From positions 1-64,000 of the forward strand of contig NZ_JAGIQA010000019.1 in the NCBI RefSeq assembly GCF_017814975.1: DNA of 64,000 nucleotides. The letters run 5' to 3'. Source of the stretch: Cupriavidus consociatus (GTDB taxonomy: Bacteria > Pseudomonadota > Gammaproteobacteria > Burkholderiales > Burkholderiaceae). Below are positions 7,675 through 15,102 of the stretch, in pieces; the stretch's first letter is position 1, and every line of letters begins with the position of its first letter. The position numbers were made by a program, and so were the translations under genes. Under the pieces are notes generated by a model that ran no database searches, had not been told where the DNA came from, and was given only the letters and a program-made list of their open reading frames with translations.

Positions 7675-8466
7675 ATGCAATATATCCACGTCGTCAACGG
7701 TGATGTAGCAGGCACGACCCTGCGCCAGGCGCTGGCGCAGGCCGCGCGGCCGGACCCTGTCGTGGTGCTGCGCGACGACCTGGCCGTGGGGCCGCTGGCC
7801 GACATCGACAGCACCGGGCTGATTCGTTCCGGCTTCTGGCAGCGGGTCGCCCCGCACACCGACATCGATTTCGCCGCCGAGATGCGCCAGGCGCTGGACC
7901 AGCTCCAGGGGCTGCGCCAGGACGACATGGAAGTCGCCATCTGGCACGGCCAGAGCGCGGCCGACCAATTGATGCTGCGCCGCGTCGTGTTCCACCTGTA
8001 CCAGGCGCCACAACGGATCAATGAAGTCGCAATGGACCTGCGCGAGCTGGAAATGCCCGCGCAAGGCAACCTGGCCGCCATCGGCATGTATTCGCCGGCG
8101 CGGCTGGCGCGGCGTTTCTCCACCATCGCGCCGGTTTCGGTGCTGCGGCTGGGACGGCTCGGCTACGAGTGGCAGCAGAACGTCAAGGAAAATGCCGACG
8201 TCCGCCTGTGGAAGGGCAACACGCTGGTTCCCGCCGCCTACCACACCATCGACGACATCATCATGGATCGCGCGCCGGCCGAATGGACTCCCGCATCGCA
8301 GGTGGTGGGCAGCGTGATGGGCGCGATCGAAGGCCTGCTGGCCAGCGACTGGTTCGTGTTCTGGCGCTGCCGCGAGCTGATCGCCTCCGGCCAGATGGTG
8401 CTGCGCGGCAACTCCGATTCGCTCGAGACGTGCGAGCTGCGCCGCCACGCCGGCGGTGGCGAGTAA
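7675..8466 (+). CDS. DUF1835 domain protein (with DUF3658-type C-terminus)
   Basis: A 263-residue cytoplasmic protein. The N-terminal domain (MQYIHVVNGDVAGTTLRQAL and VVVLRDDLAVGPL) matches the DUF1835 pattern. The C-terminal part (about residues 165-245) resembles the associated DUF3658. Function is unknown. The ATG at 7675 lies about 7 bases after a TACAAT -10-like box (7662-7667) without a Shine-Dalgarno sequence, so translation could be leaderless; longer in-frame starts have no family similarity. It sits between paaE and paaR and ends 11 bases before paaR, probably cotranscribed with it. Confidence 0.75.
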   Translation: MQYIHVVNGDVAGTTLRQALAQAARPDPVVVLRDDLAVGPLADIDSTGLIRSGFWQRVAPHTDIDFAAEMRQALDQLQGLRQDDMEVAIWHGQSAADQLMLRRVVFHLYQAPQRINEVAMDLRELEMPAQGNLAAIGMYSPARLARRFSTIAPVSVLRLGRLGYEWQQNVKENADVRLWKGNTLVPAAYHTIDDIIMDRAPAEWTPASQVVGSVMGAIEGLLASDWFVFWRCRELIASGQMVLRGNSDSLETCELRRHAGGGE

Positions 8467-8477
8467 CCCCGATACAC

Positions 8478-9095
8478 ATGGCCCGTACCAAGGCACCCGA
8501 TTTCGAGGCGCAGCGCGAACAGATCCTGGACCTGGCCGCAGCCGCCTTCGCCAACAGCAGCTACCCCAGCACTTCGATGGCCGACCTGGCCGCCGCCTGC
8601 GGCACCTCCAAGGCGCGCCTCTACCACTATTACGAGAGCAAGGAAGCGATCCTGTTCGACCTGCTGGACCGCTACACGCGGCGGCTGATGCTGCTGGTCA
8701 CCGAGGTGGAAGCCGACGCCGAGCGCCATGCGCGCACCGACAAGGAGGCGTTCGCCAACCTGATCCGCGCCTTCCTGGCCGAGTACGAAACCTCGCAGAC
8801 ACGCCATATCGCGCTGATCAACGACGTCAAGTTCCTCGCCGAAGGCCAGCGCGACGTGATCCTGGGCCGCGAGCGTGACGTGGTCGCGGCTTTTTCGCGC
8901 CTGCTGCGCCGGGCTTACCCGGAGCGCGTCACGCGCGATAACCAGACCGCGCTCACCATGACCGTGTTCGGCATGATCAACTGGACCTTCACCTGGCTCA
9001 AGCCGGGCGGCCGGCTGTCGTACGCCGACTTTGCCGAAACGGTGCTCGACCTTCTCGAAGGCGGACTGCCGGGCCGCGCTGCCGCAATCCGCTGA
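8478..9095 (+). CDS. paaR: TetR family regulator PaaR
   Basis: A 205-residue TetR-family repressor. The N-terminal helix-turn-helix is clear (ILDLAAAAFANSSYPSTSMADLAAACG, then SKARLYHYYESKEAILFDLL, residues about 15-62). The C-terminal ligand domain resembles the beta-proteobacterial PaaR group, which responds to phenylacetyl-CoA. Its position after paaABCDE and the palindrome in the paaA promoter support this role (inference). It starts 11 bases after the DUF1835 gene. The exact ligand cannot be read from the sequence. Confidence 0.85.
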   Translation: MARTKAPDFEAQREQILDLAAAAFANSSYPSTSMADLAAACGTSKARLYHYYESKEAILFDLLDRYTRRLMLLVTEVEADAERHARTDKEAFANLIRAFLAEYETSQTRHIALINDVKFLAEGQRDVILGRERDVVAAFSRLLRRAYPERVTRDNQTALTMTVFGMINWTFTWLKPGGRLSYADFAETVLDLLEGGLPGRAAAIR

Positions 9096-9131
9096 GGAAG
9101 GCTGGCCCGCCACGACCTGCGCGGGCCATCG

Positions 9132-10946
9132 TCAGGACCATCCTGCCTCTTCGCGCTGCCGGCGCTGCTCGCGGTCCTGCCTGAACATTTCCTCCAGCTC
9201 GTCGCGGGCCTGGCGCGCCAGCGAGACCAGCTTCTTCTGGTCGGTGTAGTGTGGATAGAAGCGGTCGATCGCCTGGATGTTATGCCGGCGGAAGCGCAGC
9301 GCCACATTGCGTGCCTCGGCCGGGTCAAAGCCCAGCCCTTCCAGAACGCGCCGCCCCATCGTCAGCGACCCCTCGAACATCTCGCGCTCGAACAATTGCA
9401 CGCCGCGGTCCTTGAGCTGGTAGATGTGCGACACATGGCGCGCCCGCGCATAGATCCGCAGTTCCGGATAGCGCTCGCGCACGCGGTCGATCAGCTGCAG
9501 GCTCTCGTCCATGCCGTCGATCGCCACCACCAGGATGCGCGCGCGGGCGATACCGGCGGCTTCCAGCAGGTCTAGCCGCGTGGCATCGCCATAGAAGATC
9601 TTGAAGCCGTACTGGCGCAGGAACTCGATCTGGTCCGGATCGTGGTCCAGCACCGTGACGCCGATGCCCTGGCTGTACAGCAGCCGCCCGATGATCTGTC
9701 CGAAGCGGCCGAAGCCGGCGATCAGCACCGGGTTGTCCTGCGGCGTGATGGCCTCGTCCGGACGCGCCCTGGCGCGGCCCAGCCGCGGCGCCACAAGCTG
9801 GTCATAGGCCAGCAACAGCAACGGCGTAGCCACCATCGACAGCGCCACCACCAGCACCAGCAAGGCCTCGGTCTCACGCGGCAGCAAGCCCGCGCCGCCG
9901 GCGACACCGAACACCACGAAGGCGAACTCGCCGCCCTGCGAGATCAGCAGCGCAAACAGCAGCCGCTGGCCGCGCGCTATCCCGAACCTGCGTGCCAGCA
10001 GCACCAGCACCCCGGTCTTGGCCACAACGAAGGCGGCTACCAGGCCGAGCACCAGCCACGGCGAGCGTGCCAGCACGGCAAAGTCGATCGACATGCCGAC
10101 CGCCATGAAGAACAGTCCCAGCAGCAGCCCCTTGAACGGCTCCAGGTCGGCCTCCAGCGCATGGCGGTATTCCGAATCGGCCAGCAGCACGCCGGCCAGG
10201 AAAGTCCCCAGCGCCATCGACAGCCCGACCGCGTCCATCATCAGCGCGATACCCACCACCAGCAGCAGCGCAAACGCGGTGAACATCTCGCGCATGTCGG
10301 TGCGCGCGATAAAGCGCAGCGCTGGCCGCACCAGGTAGCGGCCGCCGACCACCACCGCGCCAATCACCGCTACCGCCTTCACACCAGCCACCCAGCCGGC
10401 GGCACCTGCACCTGCTCCTTCGGCGCCCTCGAGGGCGAGCAGCGGCAACAGCGCGATCATCGGGATAGCGGCAATGTCCTGGAACAGCAGGATGCCGAAG
10501 CTGGCCGCGCCTGCCGGCGTGCCGAACAGGTTGCGCTCGGTCAGTGTCGCCAGCGCGATCGCGGTGGACGACAGCGCCAGGCCAAGGCCCGCGACCAGCG
10601 CCACCTGCCACGACGCACCCGCCAGCGCGGCCGCCCCGCCAATCACCAGCGCGCAGGCGGCAAGCTGGGCGCCACCGTAGCCAAAGATGCTCCGCCGCAA
10701 GGCCCACAGCTTGCGCGGCTCCAGTTCCAGGCCGATGACGAACATCATCAGCACCACGCCGAACTCGGAGAAATGCAGGATCGACTCGACGTCGGAGACC
10801 AGGCGCAGCGCAAACGGACCGATCGCCGCCCCCGCCAGCAGGTAGCCCAGCACGGCGCCCAGGCCGCTGCGCCGCGCCAGCGGCACCGCCACCACCGCCG
10901 CAACCAGGAACACCAGCAGCGCAATCAGGAAGCCATGCTGGTTCAT
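9132..10946 (-). CDS. KefB/KefC-type potassium/proton antiporter (CPA2) with RCK domain
   Basis: A 604-residue inner-membrane CPA2 antiporter. Residues 1 to about 380 form a dozen hydrophobic segments including FVIGLELEPRKLWALRR and GTFLAGVLLADSEYRHALEADLEPFKGLLLGLFFMAVGM, typical of KefB/KefC. Residues about 395-530 are a TrkA-N/RCK domain with the Rossmann motif PVLIAGFGRFGQIIGRLL, and a charged coiled tail follows. Kef systems export K+ and acidify the cytoplasm during electrophile stress, gated by glutathione conjugates. The start overlaps the stop of the flavodoxin-like gene by 4 bases (ATGA), so translation is coupled. Confidence 0.92.
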   Translation of the reverse strand: MNQHGFLIALLVFLVAAVVAVPLARRSGLGAVLGYLLAGAAIGPFALRLVSDVESILHFSEFGVVLMMFVIGLELEPRKLWALRRSIFGYGGAQLAACALVIGGAAALAGASWQVALVAGLGLALSSTAIALATLTERNLFGTPAGAASFGILLFQDIAAIPMIALLPLLALEGAEGAGAGAAGWVAGVKAVAVIGAVVVGGRYLVRPALRFIARTDMREMFTAFALLLVVGIALMMDAVGLSMALGTFLAGVLLADSEYRHALEADLEPFKGLLLGLFFMAVGMSIDFAVLARSPWLVLGLVAAFVVAKTGVLVLLARRFGIARGQRLLFALLISQGGEFAFVVFGVAGGAGLLPRETEALLVLVVALSMVATPLLLLAYDQLVAPRLGRARARPDEAITPQDNPVLIAGFGRFGQIIGRLLYSQGIGVTVLDHDPDQIEFLRQYGFKIFYGDATRLDLLEAAGIARARILVVAIDGMDESLQLIDRVRERYPELRIYARARHVSHIYQLKDRGVQLFEREMFEGSLTMGRRVLEGLGFDPAEARNVALRFRRHNIQAIDRFYPHYTDQKKLVSLARQARDELEEMFRQDREQRRQREEAGWS

Positions 10947-11497
10947 GCGCGCACCTCCGCGGGCATGGCGTCGGCGCCCAGGCGCCCGCAGACGTGCGCG
11001 ATATGGTCGGCCAGCGCCTGCGCATCGGCATTGTCAGCGTCATGCAGCACCACCGGCGGCAGCCAGGTCATGCCGCACAGGAGCGCGGTCTGCTCCAGCG
11101 GCAACAGGAATTCGCCGATCGGATGGCCATGGTTGCCATCAGGGCCATAGGCATCGGCGCTGCCGCCGGTACTGACCACCGCCAGCATCGACTTGCCGCG
11201 CAGCGCCGTGCCGCCAGGGCCATAGGCCCACCCGTGCTCGAGCACCTCGTCCAGCCATAGCTTGAGCAGCGCGGGCACGCTGTACCAGCGCACCGGAAAC
11301 TGCAACACGACGGTATCCGCGACCGCCAGCACGCGCTGCTCGGCGACGACATCGATGTCGTAATCCACATAGAAACCGTAAAGATCGCGTACCTGAACCT
11401 GCGGCAACGAGGCCAGGGCATCGGCCAGCGGCCGGTTGACGCGCGATCGGCTGGGCGTGGGATGCGCGTAGATCACTGCAATGGGAGACTCGGTCAT
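10943..11497 (-). CDS. KefF/KefG-like NAD(P)H quinone oxidoreductase
   Basis: A 184-residue flavodoxin-fold protein of the NAD(P)H dehydrogenase (quinone) family that includes the ancillary subunits KefF and KefG. It shows YAHPTPSRSRVNRPL at the N-terminus, VVLQFPVRWYSVPALLKLWLDEV, and the GG-containing flavin loop TGGSADAYGPDGNHGHP. It overlaps the antiporter gene by 4 bases, matching the paired arrangement in enterobacteria in which this subunit activates the channel. It may also reduce toxic quinones. Confidence 0.88.
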   Translation of the reverse strand: MTESPIAVIYAHPTPSRSRVNRPLADALASLPQVQVRDLYGFYVDYDIDVVAEQRVLAVADTVVLQFPVRWYSVPALLKLWLDEVLEHGWAYGPGGTALRGKSMLAVVSTGGSADAYGPDGNHGHPIGEFLLPLEQTALLCGMTWLPPVVLHDADNADAQALADHIAHVCGRLGADAMPAEVRA

Positions 11498-11831
11498 CGA
11501 AGACGGGGCGGCTTGGCCAAGGGAGCGGGATCATGGCGCGGGCATGGCTTGCTTGCGGCGTTGCAGCATATCCACAGTTGATCCCGCGCAACAATTCATC
11601 ACATTTTTTTAGATCATTGATTTTATTGCATTTTTCGAAGCGATGCGGCGGGGCGGCCGGCTGCTGCGGCGCAGGAAGCTTACGCCAGACTGACAATTCC
11701 ACTACAATACTTTTCACGCTGCATCAAGATAGTGTTTCCCCGAATCACGCACCGGGCCAGGGAAAAAGTGCCTGGCGAAACACCACCGCAGTGCCTATTT
11801 TTATCTCTTACCGCACCAGGAAGGAATTAAC
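11498..11831. other. AT-richer divergent control region
   Basis: The gap separates the leftward kef pair from the rightward GNAT gene. Its middle (about 11560-11640) is much richer in A+T than the surroundings. A rightward promoter is plausible: TTACGC (11680-11685), 17 bases, TACAAT (11703-11708), giving a leader of about 115 bases. The purpose of this long leader is not evident and no ORF is seen in it. Confidence 0.45.
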
Positions 11832-12530
11832 GTGAACCCGCTCGAACTGAGCAAGGCTGTCGGCGCACTGACCGACGAAGATCTGCGCAAGGCAGCTGCA
11901 GCGACGCAGGCCGCCCACCGTGCCACCGTTCTGGTGCGCGAGCTGGCCGCCCATCATCGCTCGCGCCTGCTGAAGCATTTCCTCGCCCTGGGCGAGGACG
12001 ATCGCCTGCTCCGTTTCGGCCAGTCGGTGGGCGACCACGTGATCGAAGCCTACGTGGACAGCATCGATTTCGACCACGACACCGTATTCGGCGTCTACGA
12101 CGACAAGCTCGAACTGATCGGCGTGGGCCACTTCGCCAACCTGCGCGACAACGCCCAGGGCCGCGTGGCGGAGTTCGGCGTGTCGGTGTCGCGCAGCGCC
12201 CGCGGCCGCGGTATCGGCAGCGCGCTGTTCGAGCGTGCGGCCATGCATGGCCGCAACACCAGCGTGCGCACGCTGTACATGCACTGCCTGTCGCGCAACG
12301 CCGCGATGATGCACATCGCCAAGAAGGCCGGCATGAAGGTCCAGTACGCTTACGGCGAGGCCGACGCCTACCTGGAACTGCCGCCGGCGGACACCGTCAG
12401 CCGCCTGACCGAGGCGCTGGACGAGCAGATGGCCGACCTGGACTATGCGGTGCGCCGCAACCTGCGCGACGCACGCCGCTTCGGCCTGCGCTTCTGGCGT
12501 TCGATGGTGCCGCAAAAGCACACCGCCTGA
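11832..12530 (+). CDS. GNAT family N-acetyltransferase
   Basis: A 232-residue protein with a central GNAT fold. The acetyl-CoA binding motif A is visible as VSVSRSARGRGIGSALFERA (about residues 117-136, R-G-x-G-I/G pattern), preceded by the strand ELIGVGHFANLRD. About 50 N-terminal and 60 C-terminal residues extend beyond the core. The substrate is unknown. The gene stands alone behind a promoter with a long leader and ends at a strong terminator. A preceding AAGGAATTAAC supplies the ribosome site. Confidence 0.85.
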   Translation: MNPLELSKAVGALTDEDLRKAAAATQAAHRATVLVRELAAHHRSRLLKHFLALGEDDRLLRFGQSVGDHVIEAYVDSIDFDHDTVFGVYDDKLELIGVGHFANLRDNAQGRVAEFGVSVSRSARGRGIGSALFERAAMHGRNTSVRTLYMHCLSRNAAMMHIAKKAGMKVQYAYGEADAYLELPPADTVSRLTEALDEQMADLDYAVRRNLRDARRFGLRFWRSMVPQKHTA

Positions 12531-12563
12531 GCGGGCTGCTCCCGCTTCGCCGCTACGGCCACC

Positions 12564-12592
12564 ACGGCGCATCGCAACGATGCGCCGTTTTT
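12564..12592 (+). terminator. Intrinsic terminator after the GNAT gene
   Basis: An 11-bp perfect stem (12564-12574 with 12578-12588), loop CAA, followed by TTTTT (12588-12592). It lies between convergent genes and can also serve the AsnC-type gene. Confidence 0.85.
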
Positions 12593-12612
12593 GCATGTGC
12601 CCTTGATACCGG

Positions 12613-13107
12613 TCAGGCCGCGCCGCCGACCGGCAGCGCCGTCGTGTCCTTGATGCTTTCCAGCGCAAAGCTGGAGCGCACGTCGATCACCGACGGATGG
12701 GCCAGCAGTTGTTCCTGCATGAAGCGCGCGAAGTGCTCCATGTCCTCGACATAGACCTTGAGCAGCAGGTCCATCTCGCCGGTCATGGCATGGCAGGCCG
12801 CCACCTCGGGCCATACCGCGATGGAGGCGCGGAACAGGTCCAGCGGCGCCTTGCCCTTGGGCGCGCCGCCATGCTTCTCCAGCCGGACATTGATATAGGC
12901 CAGCAGGCCGAGCCCGATCTTGTTCGGCTCAAGCAGCGCCGCGTATTGCCGGATCACGCCGATCTCCTCCAGCCGCCGGATTCGGCGCAGGCAGGGGCTG
13001 GGCGACAGGTTGACGCGCTCGGCCACCTCCAGGTTGGTCAACCGGCCGTTGGTCTGCAGCACTTCCAGGATCTTCCGGTCGATCTTGTCCAACTCCACCT
13101 TGCTCAC
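12613..13107 (-). CDS. Lrp/AsnC family transcriptional regulator
   Basis: A 164-residue feast/famine regulator. The N-terminal winged helix is clear (LDKIDRKILEVLQTNGRLTNLEVAERVNLSPSPCLRRIRRLEEIGVI), and the C-terminal AsnC/RAM effector domain includes AVWPEVAACHAMTGEMDLLLKVYVEDM. The GTG at 13107 is chosen: it directly precedes SKVELDKIDRK and has GGAG upstream, whereas an in-frame ATG 11 codons earlier falls in the inverted-repeat leader. Target and amino-acid ligand are unknown. Inverted repeats upstream suggest autoregulation. Confidence 0.88.
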   Translation of the reverse strand: MSKVELDKIDRKILEVLQTNGRLTNLEVAERVNLSPSPCLRRIRRLEEIGVIRQYAALLEPNKIGLGLLAYINVRLEKHGGAPKGKAPLDLFRASIAVWPEVAACHAMTGEMDLLLKVYVEDMEHFARFMQEQLLAHPSVIDVRSSFALESIKDTTALPVGGAA

Positions 13108-13109
13108 GA

Positions 13110-13199
13110 TATTGTTGCTCCGCAATATGTTTATTGGCAATTTTTTTGCGCAAATTTAGCAAGCCGTGCACAAGTACGCAATTTTTTGTGTGATTGCGT
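13110..13199 (-). promoter_or_regulatory. Inverted repeats upstream of the AsnC-type gene
   Basis: An AT-rich leader has three dyads: ATATTG/CAATAT with an 8-base spacer (13110-13129), the palindrome TTTGCGCAAA centred near 13150, and ACGCAAT/ATTGCGT with a 10-base spacer (13176-13199). Stacked AT-rich dyads are typical of Lrp-type operators, so autoregulation is likely. No clear -10/-35 pair was settled on. The rest of the gap up to the terminator at 13441 holds nothing recognisable. Confidence 0.45.
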
Positions 13200-13440
13200 C
13201 CGCTGCGGGCCGGATTTCTGACGAATCGGCAGCCTTTTGGGTCACTCGTGCTGCAGCCGGTCGGGCTGGGCAACCTGTTCGGTGGCACGGCTGCGGGGTT
13301 GCGGTCGCGCCCGCGGCGACCGGGAGAAGGCAAGGATGGTGCCAAGGCCGGCCGCACAGGGAAGCGGCATTCTACGGGCGTTTGCCGCCGGGGTCAGATA
13401 CTTCCTGGTCAACGCGCGGTCCGTCGCAATGACGGACGCC

Positions 13441-13477
13441 CCAAAAGCAAAAGCGCGCGGCCCGGGGCTCGCGCGCT
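13441..13477 (-). terminator. Intrinsic terminator of the four-EF-hand gene
   Basis: On the minus strand: an 8-bp GC stem (13470-13477 with 13452-13459), then TTTTGCTTTT reading toward 13441. It lies about 45 bases past the stop of the EF-hand gene. Confidence 0.7.
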
Positions 13478-13523
13478 GAACAGCGGTTTCAGGCAGGACG
13501 ACCATGGCCGTCCCGACGCAGCC

Positions 13524-14123
13524 TCAGCCGCCGCTGCTGGACGGAGCACCCGGTGCTGACGGGTTCGCAGGCGCTGGCTGGCTGCCCGGAGCACCCTGGC
13601 CCTGCGGGCCACGGCGATGGTGCTCGCGGTGCATCTTCTCCATGCCGGCGCGGATTTCGTCGCGGGTCAGCTTGCCGTCGCGGTTGGCGTCGAGCTGGTC
13701 GAAGCGCTTGGCCAGCCGCGGCATGCCGGCATTGGCCTCGGCCTTGGTCAGGGCGCCGTCGCCGTTCTTGTCAGCAGCCTTGAATTTCTCATCGAAAGCG
13801 GCCTGCATGCGGGCGTGGCGCTCGGCCATGACTGCCTTGCGGTGCGCGTCCATCTCGGACTTGTCGATTTTGCCGTCGCGGTTGGTGTCGAGCTTGTTGA
13901 AGTAGGCGTCGGCCTCCGCCTTCGAAATCGCACCGTCGTTGTCGGTATCGACCGCCTTCATCCACCCGCCGCCATGGCCCATATGGTGGTGGTGGCCGGG
14001 GCCAGCCTTGCCGGCCGGTGCGGCGGGGGCGCTGGCCTGGGCGAAAGCGCCGCCGGCAACCAGCAGGGCGGCCGAGGCGGCCAGGAATTGTTTCAGGATC
14101 TGCGGCTTGTGATTGCGTTGCAT
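13524..14123 (-). CDS. Exported calcium-binding protein with four EF-hands
   Basis: A 199-residue protein with an N-terminal signal peptide (QFLAASAALLVAGGAFA, cleaved near residue 28) and four canonical EF-hand loops: DTDNDGAISKAE, DTNRDGKIDKSE, DKNGDGALTKAE and DANRDGKLTRDE, all with Asp/Asn ligands at positions 1, 3 and 5 and a final Glu. A His-rich stretch (GHHHHMGHG) precedes the first loop and the C-terminus is Pro/Gly/Ser-rich. It is probably a periplasmic calcium buffer or sensor; the partner is unknown. It ends at its own terminator. A second, smaller EF-hand protein is encoded at 44.2 kb. Confidence 0.88.
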   Translation of the reverse strand: MQRNHKPQILKQFLAASAALLVAGGAFAQASAPAAPAGKAGPGHHHHMGHGGGWMKAVDTDNDGAISKAEADAYFNKLDTNRDGKIDKSEMDAHRKAVMAERHARMQAAFDEKFKAADKNGDGALTKAEANAGMPRLAKRFDQLDANRDGKLTRDEIRAGMEKMHREHHRRGPQGQGAPGSQPAPANPSAPGAPSSSGG

Positions 14124-14243
14124 GTCTTGCTCCTTGTCATCACGTTGGCATGTACGGATTAGAACGCAGACGATGCAGGGAGGTTGGCGCTTTTAATACG
14201 ATGTTACCCGCCTCACAGAAAGGCTGGCGCCCCGTAAGGGAAC

Positions 14244-14275
14244 GCAACGGGCCGCGAATATTCGCGGCCCGTTGC
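14244..14275. repeat. 32-bp perfect palindrome after gspC
   Basis: A perfect 32-bp palindrome lies 5 bases beyond the gspC stop, with 16-bp arms meeting at AATATT and no loop bases. As RNA it would form a very stable hairpin. No T-run follows on the minus strand, so it may act as a 3' stabiliser or partial terminator for gspC. Confidence 0.8.
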
Positions 14276-14279
14276 CAGA

Positions 14280-15014
14280 CTAATGCTTGGGGATCAGCAT
14301 CCCGTCCTGGCTGGGCGGCGGCGCCATCATGGGCTGATGCGGTGCGGCAGGCTGCGCCTGGAGTTGGGACTGGACCTGGGGCTGCGGAGGCTGGCCTGGA
14401 GCCGGTTGCGCCGGTTGCGCCGGTTGGGCCGGTTGGGCCGGTGGGGCCTGCTGGCTGGCCACCGGGGTCGGCGGAACCGGCGGCGGCATTGGCGTCGCCA
14501 TCGGCGCGGCGGCGCCAGCGGGCGGCGTCGGCAGCGCGGGAGCCGGCGTACCGGCGACCGGAGCGCGCGCGGCGCCGGGCTGCACCGGCAATGCGATCTC
14601 CTGGCGCACGCCGCTGCGATCGATCACCACCGAGCGCTGGCGGATCTCCACCAGCCGGATCTGCTGCGACAGTTCGGCACCGGACCGCACCGCCTTGGGC
14701 GGCCCGCCATCCAGCGACACGATCGCTGCGCCGGCGCCGCCATCGACCTCGGCCACCACGCCGAGCAACTGCACGTCACGCGGACCACCCTGGGCCGAGC
14801 CGCCGAACAGCGTCGCCACGGCGCCGGTCTCGACCGCCTCGGTCTGGGCAACGCGCGCGCTCTGCGGCACCGGGAGGGTGCGCATCGCGCTGAAGGTCAG
14901 CACCCAGTACGTGGCCAGCGCGCACAGCGCGACAAACAGCGCCACGCTTGCCAGGCGTGGCAGCCACGGCGCAGCGGCATTGAAGCGAAGGACGGGCCGG
15001 AGGGAGAGTTGCAC
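14280..15014 (-). CDS. gspC: Type II secretion inner-membrane protein GspC
   Basis: A 244-residue GspC. It has a short cytoplasmic N-terminus, one membrane helix (LASVALFVALCALATYWVL, about residues 20-40), and the periplasmic homology region (TLFGG, DVQLLGVVAEVDGGAGAAIVSLDGGPPKAVRSGAEL, LVEIRQRSVVIDR) that contacts the secretin GspD. The tail is Pro/Gln-rich with a repeated QPA unit in place of a PDZ or coiled-coil domain. The GTG at 15014 has AGGGG upstream; the frame stays open further upstream only as antisense of hmp coding. It is split from gspG-F by hmp-nsrR and lies on the opposite strand. Confidence 0.88.
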   Translation of the reverse strand: MQLSLRPVLRFNAAAPWLPRLASVALFVALCALATYWVLTFSAMRTLPVPQSARVAQTEAVETGAVATLFGGSAQGGPRDVQLLGVVAEVDGGAGAAIVSLDGGPPKAVRSGAELSQQIRLVEIRQRSVVIDRSGVRQEIALPVQPGAARAPVAGTPAPALPTPPAGAAAPMATPMPPPVPPTPVASQQAPPAQPAQPAQPAQPAPGQPPQPQVQSQLQAQPAAPHQPMMAPPPSQDGMLIPKH

Positions 15015-15102
15015 GGGAACGGTACCCCTGACGCAAATGAACGATCGCGCCAAGCGTACCAGAGCCACATGACACTGTCGCCACTCCCCCGGCAGACCGG
15101 AC

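Noticed and set aside
5367..8126. A 919-codon open frame on the minus strand across paaC-paaE and the DUF1835 gene
   Set aside because: Antisense to four confidently identified genes in a high-GC region; the product is Arg/Ala/Gly-rich without motifs.
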